A stretch of 64,000 nucleotides of DNA from Alphaproteobacteria bacterium (GCA_016794125.1 JAEUKT010000002.1:1093396-1157395), one strand, 5' to 3'. Numbered from the stretch's first letter, positions 46,495-56,264 are shown. Notes: a model not told the origin generated them from the letters alone. Translations and numbers: made by a program.

Positions 46495-47853
46495 ATGACC
46501 ACCGAAAAAGAATTCCTCGCCACCATGAAGCCCTTCGCGCAATCGCTGCTCGATTACGCGATGACCGAAGGTAAAAACCACGGCATCACCGATGCGCGCA
46601 TTTATGTGTCGGCCAGCGACCGCCTTGAAAACAGCGTCGAAAAGGGGCAGGTCACGAAAACCGTTTCCGGCAAGACCTATAACGTCGGGATTACGCTGTA
46701 CGCCGGCGACCGCACCGTGACGCTGACAAAAAACACCATCGACGAGCAACGCCTGAAGGACGCGATGCTGGAGAACATGAAGATCATCTCCCTCGTCCCC
46801 GCAAACGCCGACAAGAAAATGCTGGAGGCGGAAAAGGTGTTCAAGGGCGCGAAACAAAACCTCGACCTGTTCGACCACAACCCGCCCACGACGGCGCAAT
46901 TGATCCAGTATGCGAAAGACGTCGAAACGGCGGCAATGGCGCAGCCGGGTGTGAAAGCGACGCGGTCGGTCAGCGTCACGCGCTCCGAAGACCATTTCCT
47001 GATCGTGGCCAGCAACGGGTTGGAAGTGAATGACAGCCGCACCATGTATGCGGCGGGCGCATCCGTGATCGCGGCCGACAAATCCGGCATGCAGATCAGC
47101 GGCGAAAGCAGCATGGCGCGCCATTTCTCCGATATGGCGAAGCCCGATGTGCTGGGCGCGGAAGCAGGGCAGAAGGCGATTTCGAAACTGGGCGGCATTT
47201 TGCCGGCGACTGGCGATATGCCGATCGTGCTGGATAATTCGGCGGCGGAAAGCTTTTTCTCCAGCGTCTATTCCGCCATCGGCGGCACGGCGCTGCATCG
47301 CGGCACGACGTTCCTGAAAGGCAAGCTGGGTCAGCAAGTGATGGCGCAGGGGATTACGATCTCTGACGATCCGCTGGTGTCACGCGGCATCTCGTCGCGT
47401 CAGGTGGATACGGCAGGTCTGGCGGCGAAACCCATCACCTTCATCGAAAACGGCGTGCTCAAAAGCTATGATATCAACCTGCTGGAATCGCGTCAGCTGG
47501 GCATGGAGCCGATTGGCCGCGAAAACGGCCCGACCAATACCCGCATCGAACCCGGCAGCCAAACACCGGCCGAACTCATCGCAGATATCAAGGAAGGCAT
47601 CTATATTAAAGGCTTCAACGGCGGCACGGTCGATGTGAATACCGGCAACCATTCGCGCGAAGCTTACGGCCTGCTGATCAAGGACGGCAAGATTACCGAT
47701 ACGGCCGTGAGCGGTTTTGTCGTGTCCGGCAACCTGAAGGATATGTTCATGAAGGTTGCGGTGGCGAACGATACGCCCGCACTGCCCAGCACCAAGCACC
47801 GCATGGCAGCACCCACGACGCGGATCAACGGCTGCACGATTGCGGGGAAATAA
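46495..47853 (+). CDS. pmbA: TldD partner protein PmbA/TldE
   Basis: 452 residues of the same fold as TldD but without the HExxxH site, as expected for the non-catalytic partner. DARIYVSASDRLENSVEKGQ at the start, EDHFLIVASNGLEV in the middle and YIKGFNGGTVDVNTGNHSRE near the end are conserved PmbA blocks. An AAGGATCAG site precedes the ATG, 11 bases after tldD. The two products form the ring-gated peptidase. Confidence 0.93.
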   Translation: MTTEKEFLATMKPFAQSLLDYAMTEGKNHGITDARIYVSASDRLENSVEKGQVTKTVSGKTYNVGITLYAGDRTVTLTKNTIDEQRLKDAMLENMKIISLVPANADKKMLEAEKVFKGAKQNLDLFDHNPPTTAQLIQYAKDVETAAMAQPGVKATRSVSVTRSEDHFLIVASNGLEVNDSRTMYAAGASVIAADKSGMQISGESSMARHFSDMAKPDVLGAEAGQKAISKLGGILPATGDMPIVLDNSAAESFFSSVYSAIGGTALHRGTTFLKGKLGQQVMAQGITISDDPLVSRGISSRQVDTAGLAAKPITFIENGVLKSYDINLLESRQLGMEPIGRENGPTNTRIEPGSQTPAELIADIKEGIYIKGFNGGTVDVNTGNHSREAYGLLIKDGKITDTAVSGFVVSGNLKDMFMKVAVANDTPALPSTKHRMAAPTTRINGCTIAGK

Positions 47854-47856
47854 GGC

Positions 47857-48096
47857 TTAGTCTTTTTCGCCGGTAAAGGTCACGATCACGCCGCGCTTCT
47901 TGAAATAGGACTGCATCATCTTGCGGCCCTGACGGTTGTTTTGTGCCAATCGTGCCGGTTCGACCGCGACTTCTTTTTTGCCTTCGGCAGCCAGCGCCGC
48001 TTTCAGGCCGTCGATATGCTGGTCGATATCCAGGTTGTCCTGTTTCAGCGATTCATAAACGGCTTCAAGGGCCTGTGCGACGGTCAGCGCGGTCAT
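47857..48096 (-). CDS. 79-residue hypothetical protein
   Basis: A small, charged protein (MTALTVAQALEAVYESLKQD at the start), probably mostly helical, with a Lys/Arg-rich C-terminal stretch RQGRKMMQSYFKKRGV that could contact nucleic acid. GGAG lies seven to eight bases before ATG 48096; the frame extends to 48159 but without a good start. It faces pmbA with three bases between stops and is divergent from cmk. Not recognised as a known family. Confidence 0.6.
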   Translation of the reverse strand: MTALTVAQALEAVYESLKQDNLDIDQHIDGLKAALAAEGKKEVAVEPARLAQNNRQGRKMMQSYFKKRGVIVTFTGEKD

Positions 48097-48253
48097 GTGT
48101 ATTCTCCAATTGAATTGCGCGCCGATTATGGTGGAACTGCCGGCATTTTTCCAGCCCAATCTATCGGTTTGAAAAATAATGCAAATCCGCCCTGTACCAT
48201 TTCCGGCCGCGATGCGCTAGGATGGCGAAACACAAGGGCAAAGGGGCAGTATC

Positions 48254-48961
48254 ATGGCGTCATCCGGTAAAATCGTGATCTCGGTCGATGGCCCTGCCGC
48301 TTCGGGCAAGGGAACGCTCGCCAAGGCGCTTGCCGCGAAACTGGGCTTTGCCTATCTGGATACCGGTGCGCTGTACCGCGCGGTTGCGCTGGCCACCATC
48401 GAAAACGGCGGCGACCCCGCCAATTTCGAAGATGTGAAAAAAGTGATCGACAATGTCACGCATCACGTCACGCCGGAAACGCTGGTGAACCCGAAACTCC
48501 GCACGCCCGAAGTCGCCGCCGGCGCGGCAAAAGTCGCGGCATATCCGGAAGTGCGCCATGCCGTGCGCGATTACCAGGTCGAATTTGCGAAAAACCCGCC
48601 CAACGGCGCGCCCGGCGCGGTGTTGGACGGGCGCGATATCGGCACGGTCGTCTGTCCCGATGCGGATGTGAAATTATACGTGACGGCATCGCCCGAAGAG
48701 CGCGCGCGCCGCCGGTTCGAGGAATTGAAGCTGAAAGAACCGTCCACCACCTATGAAACCGTGCTGAACGACGTCAACGCCCGCGACCATGCCGATATGA
48801 ACCGCGCGATATCGCCGCTCAAACCGGCTTCCGATGCGCATATGCTGGATACGACATCGCTGGACCGCGCGGGCGTGCTGGATGCGGCGGTCAGGATATT
48901 CCAGTCGAAATTCCCGCCTGAATCGGACCGCGCCGCGAAAACGAAATCACCCCGCCCTTAA
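48254..48961 (+). CDS. cmk: Cytidylate kinase
   Basis: 235 residues. The P-loop is SVDGPAASGKGTLAKALA near the N-terminus, YLDTGALYRAVAL follows, and LDGRDIGTVVCPDADVKLYV plus ARRRFEELK form the CMP-binding/lid region. It phosphorylates CMP and dCMP. The C-terminus has a short Lys/Arg/Pro-rich tail. A monocistronic gene here; in many proteobacteria it precedes rpsA, but here a small minus-strand gene follows. Confidence 0.94.
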   Translation: MASSGKIVISVDGPAASGKGTLAKALAAKLGFAYLDTGALYRAVALATIENGGDPANFEDVKKVIDNVTHHVTPETLVNPKLRTPEVAAGAAKVAAYPEVRHAVRDYQVEFAKNPPNGAPGAVLDGRDIGTVVCPDADVKLYVTASPEERARRRFEELKLKEPSTTYETVLNDVNARDHADMNRAISPLKPASDAHMLDTTSLDRAGVLDAAVRIFQSKFPPESDRAAKTKSPRP

Positions 48962-48973
48962 TTTCCCAAGTCC

Positions 48974-49251
<278 letters not shown>

Positions 49252-49252
49252 T

Positions 49253-50707
49253 TCATTTCGCTTTTTTTGCTTTTTCAATCTGCGGGTTATGCCAGATATG
49301 CAGCACGGCATAACTGCGCCATGGCCGCCATTTTTCCGACATTTTATCGGCTGCCTTCGCCGATACGTCGCCCAGATTGTTCAGCACGCCCATATCGCCG
49401 GTCGGGAAAGCATCCGGCCAGCGCAGCGCGCGCATGGCGATATAATGCGCGGTCCACGGGCCGATGCCGGGAATATCGTCCAGCTGCCGTATCGCCGTAT
49501 CCGGATTCACCCCCGGTTCCAGCACCAATGCGCCCGATGCGAAACCGGATGCCAGCGCAAGGATGCTGCGCGCCCGCGCGCCGTTGATGCCCAGCCGCGC
49601 AATATCCCCCTCGTCCAGTTTCGCAATCGCCGCGGGCAGGGGCGAAAGATGCGTGAGTTCGGGGAAGGGTGTTTTGAATTTCTCGCCAAAGCCTTCGATA
49701 AACCGCCCGCCCAGCGTGGTGGCCGCCTTCACCGTCACCTGCTGCCCCAATATCGCCCGCACAGTCAGTTCGAACACATCGAACGCGCCCGGCACGCGCT
49801 GGCCGGGGTTGCGCCTGACCATTCTGCCAATCGTCTTGTCATTTGAAAAATGCGCCGCGATCACATCTGGCCGCGCGCCAAGGTCGAACAGGTTGCGCAG
49901 GCGCGCCAGCAAAGTCGGCAATACCGGCAGCAGCGCATGGGAAAATTCAACCGTCAGCGCCGATTTTTCCGGCGCATGGCCGACGCGCACCCAGCCCTTG
50001 TATTTGCCAAGGCGCACGGTGCGCAGGTAGTGGCCGTCCACCATCGCCTCCGCCCCCTTTAACGCACGTGCGCCAAGGAAGCCGAGGATTCCGTCCCAGT
50101 CATAGGGCGCGCGGTAAGACAGCAGCAGCGTAGATGAATCCGTCGCCGCGATGCCGTCTTCTTTAACCTGCTGGCGCAGGCGCGACGGCGGCATCCGGTA
50201 ACGCTTCAGGAACGCGTCGTTGAACCGCCGCAGGCTGCCAAAGCCGCTGGCATAGGCGATTTCCGTGACGGGCAGGGCGGTTTCGGTCAGCAGTTGTTTG
50301 GCCAGCAGCAAACGGCGCGAATGGATCAGCTGGGTGGGCGACACGCCCATTTCGGCCCGGATGATGCGGCGGATCTGGCGTGTGCTGAGGTCGAATTGCG
50401 CGGCGATATCGTCGAGCCCCATATCTTCCTCCAGCCGCGCGGAAATTTGTTGCGCGATGCGCGCGCTGTCATCGACGGGGGCATAGCCGGGGGCAAGCTC
50501 GGGGCGGCAGCGCAGGCAGGGGCGGAACCCGCCGGCCTCCGCGCTCTGGGCATTGCCGAAAAAACGGCAATTGGCTGCTTTCGGCGTTTTCGCCGTGCAG
50601 ACGGGGCGGCAATAGATGCCCGTCGATGTCACGCCCACGAAAAACACGCCGTCGAAGCGGGCGTCGCGGGCCACAAAGGCGCTATAATAATCCGGTGGCG
50701 TATTCAT
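49253..50707 (-). CDS. Ada-type regulator fused to AlkA DNA glycosylase
   Basis: 484 residues in three parts. About 1-75 is the Ada zinc domain (FFVGVTSTGIYCRPVCTAKT and RPCLRCRPE give the four Cys; one can accept a methyl group from phosphotriesters). About 80-190 is an AraC-type HTH with ISARLEEDMGLDDIAAQF and VTEIAYASGFGSLRRFNDAF. About 195-480 is AlkA_N plus the HhH-GPD glycosylase, with VRAILGQQVTVKAA, DDIPGIGPWTAHYIAM and catalytic Asp in WPDAFPTGDMGV. It removes 3-methyladenine and may self-regulate on alkylation. It is a single gene; a separate methyltransferase is at 57238. Confidence 0.92.
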   Translation of the reverse strand: MNTPPDYYSAFVARDARFDGVFFVGVTSTGIYCRPVCTAKTPKAANCRFFGNAQSAEAGGFRPCLRCRPELAPGYAPVDDSARIAQQISARLEEDMGLDDIAAQFDLSTRQIRRIIRAEMGVSPTQLIHSRRLLLAKQLLTETALPVTEIAYASGFGSLRRFNDAFLKRYRMPPSRLRQQVKEDGIAATDSSTLLLSYRAPYDWDGILGFLGARALKGAEAMVDGHYLRTVRLGKYKGWVRVGHAPEKSALTVEFSHALLPVLPTLLARLRNLFDLGARPDVIAAHFSNDKTIGRMVRRNPGQRVPGAFDVFELTVRAILGQQVTVKAATTLGGRFIEGFGEKFKTPFPELTHLSPLPAAIAKLDEGDIARLGINGARARSILALASGFASGALVLEPGVNPDTAIRQLDDIPGIGPWTAHYIAMRALRWPDAFPTGDMGVLNNLGDVSAKAADKMSEKWRPWRSYAVLHIWHNPQIEKAKKAK

Positions 50708-50879
50708 AGGCAGACGATATAGTACAGCCCATGCCCGCTTCCAGCCATTTCCGGACAGGGGAGCAAAAGCGGGCGCCGCGTTACCTGTTGATTTTAATGG
50801 ATAATAAAATCAGGGAAGGGTTTTCGCGTTTCATACGTTATATAAGCATGCTTATTTTTTCAAAAGGCGAACCAAAAAT

Positions 50880-52487
50880 ATGAAAAAAATGACTCTCCTG
50901 ACTTCGGCACTTGCACTGACCCTTTTTGCCGCTTCTCCGGCCGCGCAGGCGCGCGTCATGGCGAACCCCGATCAGGCCGCCGAAGCGGCAGCCGATCAGG
51001 CCCCTGATGCTGCGCCCGCCCTCAGCAAGGCGGAGCAACGCCAGCAGGAGCGCCTGAACCGCCAGCAGGAACGTCAGGCCGCGCAGGAACAGCAGCAGGC
51101 CGAAGCGCAGGCGCGCCAGCAGGAACGCGCGGCACAGGCACAGCAGAACCAGCAGGAAGCGCAAAGCCGCGCCGAACAACAGCGTGCCGAGCGCGAGGCG
51201 CAGAATGCCCAGCGTGATGCCGAACGCGAAGCCCGCCAGCAACAGCAGCAGCAAGCGGCACAGGAAGCCCAAGCGCAGCGCGAGGCGGAGCGCGCCCAGC
51301 GCCAGCAGCAGGCAGAGTCCGACGAAAACGACCGCAAGGCACAACGTCAGGCTGAAGAAGAACAGCGTAACAGCGAACGCGCACAGCGCCAGCAGCAGCG
51401 CGAGGCCAAGCAGGCAGAAGCCGCCGAAAACGCGCGCCGCAACGCGGAGGAAGCGAAAGCCGAGCGTACGGCACGCCAACAGCAGCGCGAAGCCGAACAG
51501 GAACAGGAGCGCGCCGAAAAACAGGCGCGTGAAGACCAGCGCAAGGCGACCGCCGACGAAGCGCGCGCCGCCCGCGCGGCTGCGCAGGCCGAACAGGCGG
51601 AGAAAAACCGCGCCGCCGCAGTCGCCGCCGAACAGGAAGCCGCGCTGCGCCGTGAATCGCGCGACCAGAAACGCGACGACCGCCGCCAGGAACGCATCGA
51701 CCGCAAGGAAGACCGCGCCGCGTTGCGCGAAGCCGAACGCCGCGAGGCGGAAATCAAGGCGCGCGAACTGGCCAGCGACCGCCAGGCACAGGCGAAAATC
51801 AACGCGGAGCGCCGCGAAGCGGAACGCCAGCGCGCCGAAGAACGCCGCCTTGAACAGCTGGCGCAAACCCGCGCGGCGCGCATTTCGCGCGAACAGCAAG
51901 CGCAGCGCATCGAGGCGGAGCGCCAGCGCGAGGCCGAATACCGCAAGCGCCTTGCGTCACAGCAGGCGGCCTATGACCGCCAGCTGGCTGCATTGCGCCA
52001 GCAGAACCGCATCAACGAATACCGTCGCCAGCAGGACTACCTGAACCGCCTGCGCGCGCAACAGGCGCAGTACCGCAACTACAACCGGTACAACTATTAC
52101 AACGACCCGTATTATTACACCGCCAACAACTACCGCTATATGCGCAACAACCACTATTACTACACCAACGTCTATGGCGCGCGCCTGCTGAAACAGGCGG
52201 TCAATCAGGGCTATGCCGAAGGCTTCCGTTCCGGCCGTGCCGACCGCATGGACCGCTGGAAGTATGATTACTGGAACGCCTATGCCTATCAGGACGCAAA
52301 TATGGGTTATGGCGGCTATTACGTGGCGCAAAGCGAGTATAACTATTACTTCCGCCAGGGCTTCCAGAAAGGCTATCGCGACGGCTATTACAACCGCTAC
52401 CAATATGGCCGCTATGACGATGATAACGACGATTACAACATCTGGGCCAGCGTGCTGGGTTCTATCCTCGGCCTGCAGCTGAACTAA
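50880..52487 (+). CDS. Exported Gln/Arg/Ala/Glu coiled-coil protein with Tyr-rich tail
   Basis: 535 residues. A signal peptide (MKKMTLLTSALALTLFAASP, cleavage after AQA) is followed by about 350 residues of low-complexity, highly charged sequence built of REAERQRAEE-like and RQQQREAE-like repeats, a long continuous helix or coiled coil. From about 400 the sequence turns Tyr/Asn-rich (YRNYNRYNYYNDPYYYTANN) and contains two related motifs, QGYAEGFRSGRADR and QGFQKGYRDGYYNRY. The last residues (WASVLGSILGLQLN) are hydrophobic. No family is recognised. It may be a periplasmic or surface structural protein. Base composition is strongly biased, which opens long antisense frames. Confidence 0.78.
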   Translation: MKKMTLLTSALALTLFAASPAAQARVMANPDQAAEAAADQAPDAAPALSKAEQRQQERLNRQQERQAAQEQQQAEAQARQQERAAQAQQNQQEAQSRAEQQRAEREAQNAQRDAEREARQQQQQQAAQEAQAQREAERAQRQQQAESDENDRKAQRQAEEEQRNSERAQRQQQREAKQAEAAENARRNAEEAKAERTARQQQREAEQEQERAEKQAREDQRKATADEARAARAAAQAEQAEKNRAAAVAAEQEAALRRESRDQKRDDRRQERIDRKEDRAALREAERREAEIKARELASDRQAQAKINAERREAERQRAEERRLEQLAQTRAARISREQQAQRIEAERQREAEYRKRLASQQAAYDRQLAALRQQNRINEYRRQQDYLNRLRAQQAQYRNYNRYNYYNDPYYYTANNYRYMRNNHYYYTNVYGARLLKQAVNQGYAEGFRSGRADRMDRWKYDYWNAYAYQDANMGYGGYYVAQSEYNYYFRQGFQKGYRDGYYNRYQYGRYDDDNDDYNIWASVLGSILGLQLN

Positions 52488-52500
52488 ATATTACGTCACT

Positions 52501-53721
52501 CTATGCCGTGTAGCCGGGCGCGAATTTCCGGCTGCCGGCATAGAGCATGATGCCAAGCGCAATCGCCCCCAACACCAGAAACCCCGATGCCATCGGGATC
52601 AGCGTGCCGTCATACAGCTGGCCGATCCATGTGCCCAGCACCATCGAAATGGCCGACGATGTCGCCCCGATAATAGCGGATGCCATGCCCGCGATATGCC
52701 CCATCGGCTCCATCGCCAGCGCGTTCAGGTTGCCGAACACAAGGCCGAAGCAGAAAAACAGGATCGCGGCATAACCCAGGAACATCGGCAGCGTCACATC
52801 GCCAAGCGTCAAATTGACGGCCATGAAAATGGCCGACGATGTGACGATGCCGATAAAGGCGCGGATGCAGATATGGCGCATGCCGTATTTACCGACGATT
52901 TTGGAATTCGCCATCGACGCCGCACCCAGGCACAGCGCAAGGCAGCCGAAGTAAAAGGTGAACATCGCGCCCTGATGGAATTTGTCCTGAAAAATCTGCT
53001 GCGACGAATTCAGGTACCCCATGAAGCTGCCGAAGCAGATGCCCATGCAGATGGTGTAGCAAAACGCCACGCGGTTGCCGACCACTTCGCGGAATCCATG
53101 CGCGAAATTTCCGGCGGTGACCGGCACGCGGCGCTCCTTGGGCAGGGTTTCCTCCAGCCGCAGGTAAATCCAGCCTGCAATCAGCAGCGCGTAGAAAATA
53201 TACATCAGGAAAATCGCGCGCCACGGGCCGAAGGTCAGGATCAGCTGGCCCAGCGCAGGGGCGATTGCCGGCACCATGATAAAGATCATCATCACGATCG
53301 ACATCACCCGCGCCATGTCGCGTCCCGCATATTTGTCGCGCACGATCGACACGGTGGAAACATAAGGGCCCGCAACGCCAAGGCCCTGAATCAGCCGGCC
53401 CGCCATCAGCACCTCGAATGTCGGCGCGACATAGCACAGCACGGAACCTGCCAGATACAGCACGATGCCGCCATACAGGACTTTCTTGCGGCCCAGCGCA
53501 TCCGACAACGGGCCCGCCACCAGCTGGCCTGCGCCCATGCCGATGAAAATGCCGCCGATCAGGTATTGCGCATGGTTGCGGTCGGCGAGGTTGAAATAAT
53601 CGGCGACGAAACCCAGCGCGGGCAGCATCGCGTCGATCGAAATCGCGACGATCGACATCAGCAGCGCCATCAACACGGCAAATTCGCGGAAGGAAACTTC
53701 GGGTTTATCGGTCTTGGACAT
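52501..53721 (-). CDS. Bcr/CflA-type MFS drug transporter
   Basis: 406 residues with 12 hydrophobic helices. Motif A between helices 2 and 3 is GPLSDALGRKKVLYGG, and RLIQGLGVAGPYVSTVSIVRD is the typical Bcr/CflA motif C region. Such transporters export chloramphenicol, bicyclomycin or related compounds by proton antiport. It faces the coiled-coil gene (13 bases between stops) and is divergent from the dioxygenase pair; its own promoter must lie in 53722-53870. Confidence 0.87.
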   Translation of the reverse strand: MSKTDKPEVSFREFAVLMALLMSIVAISIDAMLPALGFVADYFNLADRNHAQYLIGGIFIGMGAGQLVAGPLSDALGRKKVLYGGIVLYLAGSVLCYVAPTFEVLMAGRLIQGLGVAGPYVSTVSIVRDKYAGRDMARVMSIVMMIFIMVPAIAPALGQLILTFGPWRAIFLMYIFYALLIAGWIYLRLEETLPKERRVPVTAGNFAHGFREVVGNRVAFCYTICMGICFGSFMGYLNSSQQIFQDKFHQGAMFTFYFGCLALCLGAASMANSKIVGKYGMRHICIRAFIGIVTSSAIFMAVNLTLGDVTLPMFLGYAAILFFCFGLVFGNLNALAMEPMGHIAGMASAIIGATSSAISMVLGTWIGQLYDGTLIPMASGFLVLGAIALGIMLYAGSRKFAPGYTA

Positions 53722-54068
53722 CTGGCTTTGCCTTTTTTTCTTGTTCAGTTTCTTTCATCCGGCCTTTTGTATCAGTCATTCCAGTCTTTCACATATTTAC
53801 AAAAAACGCAACATAAATCGTGCGAAATTCGCAATGTGCTGTTTTCCCTCAAAGATCGGCGAAGGGTGGTTGACTTATACTCCAAAAATATATAATTTAT
53901 GCTCAATAAGAGAATAACGAATCAGGCGGGTTTAAACATTCAATCCCCTGATCCAGCAGGAAAACCGGACAGGACGCGCATATATACGCCGATTCACGCA
54001 TTTCAGGGCGGGTATATTTTACGTTTTACCATAATCCAATTATTCTCGGGCTGATTCAAGGATAACCG
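53722..54068 (+). other. Divergent intergenic region with promoter copy B
   Basis: 347 AT-rich bases between the transporter and dioxygenase genes. It holds the 48-bp promoter/operator module at 53870-53917, reading towards the dioxygenases, which leaves a 150-base leader before their start. The leader contains short hyphenated repeats (CGCATATATACGCCG near 53978) but no riboswitch fold I can name. No gene is supported here. Confidence 0.5.
53870..53917 (+). promoter_or_regulatory. 48-bp promoter/operator module, copy B
   Basis: TTGACTTATACTCC, then TATAAT, then TTATGCTC-AATAA-GAGAATAA; it matches copy A (21130-21177) at 42 of 48 positions without gaps. TATAAT here is a perfect -10. All TTATNCTC half-sites are unchanged, while most differences fall in the A/T-rich spacer, the pattern expected of a conserved operator. 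It points at the dioxygenase pair. Confidence 0.75.
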
Positions 54069-55025
54069 ATGCAAACCGCGCTCCGCCACGCAACATCCAC
54101 CGATACCGGCCTGTCGCATTTCGATGCGCAGGGCGCATTAACGCCCGCGCGCCTTGCCGCGCTTGCGGCGCTATTCGCGGATACCGGTGCGGTGCATGTG
54201 ACGCAGACCGGGCTTGCGACCCGCGCCGACTTGCTGCCGCTGATGGCGGCGCTGGGCTTTGGTGCGGCTGAACAGTTTTCGGCGGGCGGGCGCACCGCCG
54301 CCGCATGGCAGGTGAAATGGGCGGCGCCTGGCCTGCGCCACCTCGATTATTATCCGCCGTATCTGTACCTGCTGCCGAATGGCGAAATCGGGTATCAGCG
54401 CGATTTCCCCACCCGCGTGATGTTCTTCTGCGAAACGCCGCCGGCCTTTGGCGGGCGCACCTTTATCCATGCCGCGAAAAAACTGGAAGCCAACCTCTCG
54501 CGCAGCACGGCAGGGCGCAAGCTGGCCGATAAGGTGCGCGAATACGGACTGACCATTGAAACCGGCTTCATCGACCGTAACCACCCGCAAAAACCGCAGA
54601 ATTATTTCCAGTCATGGCAGGAAAGATTTGGCAGTGACGACCGCGATACGGCACTCGCCGCCGCGCAAAGCCTGACGCGCGAATACGATAGCTGCTGGTG
54701 GCTGGAGGATCAGGGATATCCGGTATTGATGACGCGCATCACGCTGCCGGGTTTTGTGGATGGCTATATGCGCTTTCCGCGCATCGCGGCCGACGGCCCC
54801 GCGCTGAAAAACGGTTTCCGCCGCTATCCCTTCGGCAACGGCGTGGAAATGACGGATGCCGAAAAAGACCTGCTGAAAAACGCCTATACCGCGACGCGAG
54901 AAGGTTACGCGTGGCGGCAGGGCGATTTTATTTTGATGGACAATATCCGCTGCGCCCATTCGCGCGAAGCCTTCGCCGGCCCGCGCGAGGTGCTGGTGGG
55001 CATGGCCGGGCTCAAAAAATTGTAA
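54069..55025 (+). CDS. TauD/TfdA-like dioxygenase paralogue lacking a metal ligand
   Basis: 318 residues resembling Fe(II)/2-oxoglutarate dioxygenases of the TauD superfamily. The segment PTRVMFFCETPPAFGGRTFI and the distal His (H297 in NIRCAHSREAF) are clear. The proximal ligand motif, HNE in the next gene (LLPHNEILYQR), reads NGE here (LLPNGEIGYQR; Asn104 in place of His), so iron binding is doubtful. It could be a pseudo-enzyme subunit, a halogenase-like variant or an enzyme with changed chemistry. The ATG follows CAAGGATAACCG. A 27-base gap separates it from its active-looking paralogue. Confidence 0.75.
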   Translation: MQTALRHATSTDTGLSHFDAQGALTPARLAALAALFADTGAVHVTQTGLATRADLLPLMAALGFGAAEQFSAGGRTAAAWQVKWAAPGLRHLDYYPPYLYLLPNGEIGYQRDFPTRVMFFCETPPAFGGRTFIHAAKKLEANLSRSTAGRKLADKVREYGLTIETGFIDRNHPQKPQNYFQSWQERFGSDDRDTALAAAQSLTREYDSCWWLEDQGYPVLMTRITLPGFVDGYMRFPRIAADGPALKNGFRRYPFGNGVEMTDAEKDLLKNAYTATREGYAWRQGDFILMDNIRCAHSREAFAGPREVLVGMAGLKKL

Positions 55026-55052
55026 GAAACGAAAAAATAGAGGACATAGAAA

Positions 55053-56207
55053 ATGACCGCACCCGATTCCGCCCTCCGCTTTGCCGATGCCGAACCCGCG
55101 CTGGATATGTCGCTGGTGGCGAACGCGACGGAAAACGAACGCTATCGCATGCCAGATAACGAAGGCCAATGGGCGGAAAACCTGCCGGTGAATGTGTTCG
55201 ATGCGGAAGGCGAACTGACACCCGAAAAAATGACCGCGATCAAGCTGCGCTTCGCAACGCTCGGCACGTTGCAGGTCATCAATACCGGCATCCGTGCCGC
55301 CGAACAGAACGACGTGCCGATGAATATTCTCGAAGGCCTTGGTTTTGGCGAGCAAGAACAGTTCAAATGGGGCGGCCTCACATCAGGGCGCACCAACCTG
55401 AAATATATTTCCAAATGCATGCGCGAAACGGATGATTACCCGAAACATCTTTTCCTGCTGCCGCATAACGAAATCCTGTACCAGCGTTTCATGCCCGAAC
55501 GCCTGCTGTTTTTCTGCAGCCGCACGAATGGGACAGGGCAGGGTGGCCGCACCTTCGCGCATTGTGCGAAAAAGACCGAGGCTTATATCGCGCAATTCGC
55601 GGTCGGCCGCGCGCTGCTGGCGCGCATGAAACAATTCGGCTTCACCATCGAAACCGGCTTCCTCGATGAAAATCATCCGGAAAAATCGAAAAACTATTTC
55701 CGGTCGTGGCAGGACCGCTTCGGCACCCATGACCGCGCCGAAGCGATGAAGGTCTGCGCGGAATCCACGCACCAGTTTGACGAAGGTTTCTGGATGGAGG
55801 AACCCGTCACGGCGGCCGACGGGTCGTCCGTGCCCACGCTGATGACGCGCATCACGATCCCCGCGTTCAAAACCGACGAACGCGACGGCGAAACCTATAT
55901 GCTGTTCCCGCGCATCGCGCTCGACGGCCCGCGCGCGCATAACGGCCACCGCCGCTTCCTGATCGGCGACGGCGCGGAACTGACGCCGGAGGAAACCGTC
56001 ATCCTGCTGCAGGCCTTCATGGCCACCCGTGAAGGACGTTATTACAACGAAGGCGATATCCTGCTGGTCGATAACATCCGCTACGGCCACAGCCGCGAGT
56101 CATACGCGGGCAGCCGCAAGATTTACGCGTCGATGGCGGGCATGTTCTGGACCGACGACGTTGTCGTCGAAATCAATACCGACGACGCTGTCGTCGAAAC
56201 GAAATAG
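55053..56207 (+). CDS. TauD/TfdA-like Fe(II)/2-oxoglutarate dioxygenase
   Basis: 384 residues, a longer paralogue of the preceding gene. The facial triad is intact: H138 and E140 in LLPHNEILYQR, and H346 in NIRYGHSRESY, with an Arg two residues later as a possible 2-oxoglutarate anchor. FCSRTNGTGQGGRTFAHCAK corresponds to the metal-proximal strand. It has an extra N-terminal ~30 residues and an acidic tail (VVVEINTDDAVVE). It should oxidise a small-molecule substrate; none is suggested by the neighbours. An AGAGGACATAG site precedes the ATG, and a terminator follows. Confidence 0.83.
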   Translation: MTAPDSALRFADAEPALDMSLVANATENERYRMPDNEGQWAENLPVNVFDAEGELTPEKMTAIKLRFATLGTLQVINTGIRAAEQNDVPMNILEGLGFGEQEQFKWGGLTSGRTNLKYISKCMRETDDYPKHLFLLPHNEILYQRFMPERLLFFCSRTNGTGQGGRTFAHCAKKTEAYIAQFAVGRALLARMKQFGFTIETGFLDENHPEKSKNYFRSWQDRFGTHDRAEAMKVCAESTHQFDEGFWMEEPVTAADGSSVPTLMTRITIPAFKTDERDGETYMLFPRIALDGPRAHNGHRRFLIGDGAELTPEETVILLQAFMATREGRYYNEGDILLVDNIRYGHSRESYAGSRKIYASMAGMFWTDDVVVEINTDDAVVETK

Positions 56208-56229
56208 GAAGTAATGATACGCTGAATCA

Positions 56230-56264
56230 CGCCGCTGCCCTGAAACACGGGTAGTGGCGTTTTC
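56230..56264 (+). terminator. Rho-independent terminator after the dioxygenase pair
   Basis: CGCCGCTGCCC pairs with GGGTAGTGGCG (11 bp, two G-U wobbles) around an eight-base loop, followed by TTTT. Confidence 0.8.

Noticed and set aside
50838-51899. 353-codon hydrophobic minus-strand frame
   Set aside because: Antisense of the Gln/Arg/Ala repeat region; the apparent Leu/Ala/Phe-rich membrane protein is a compositional shadow.
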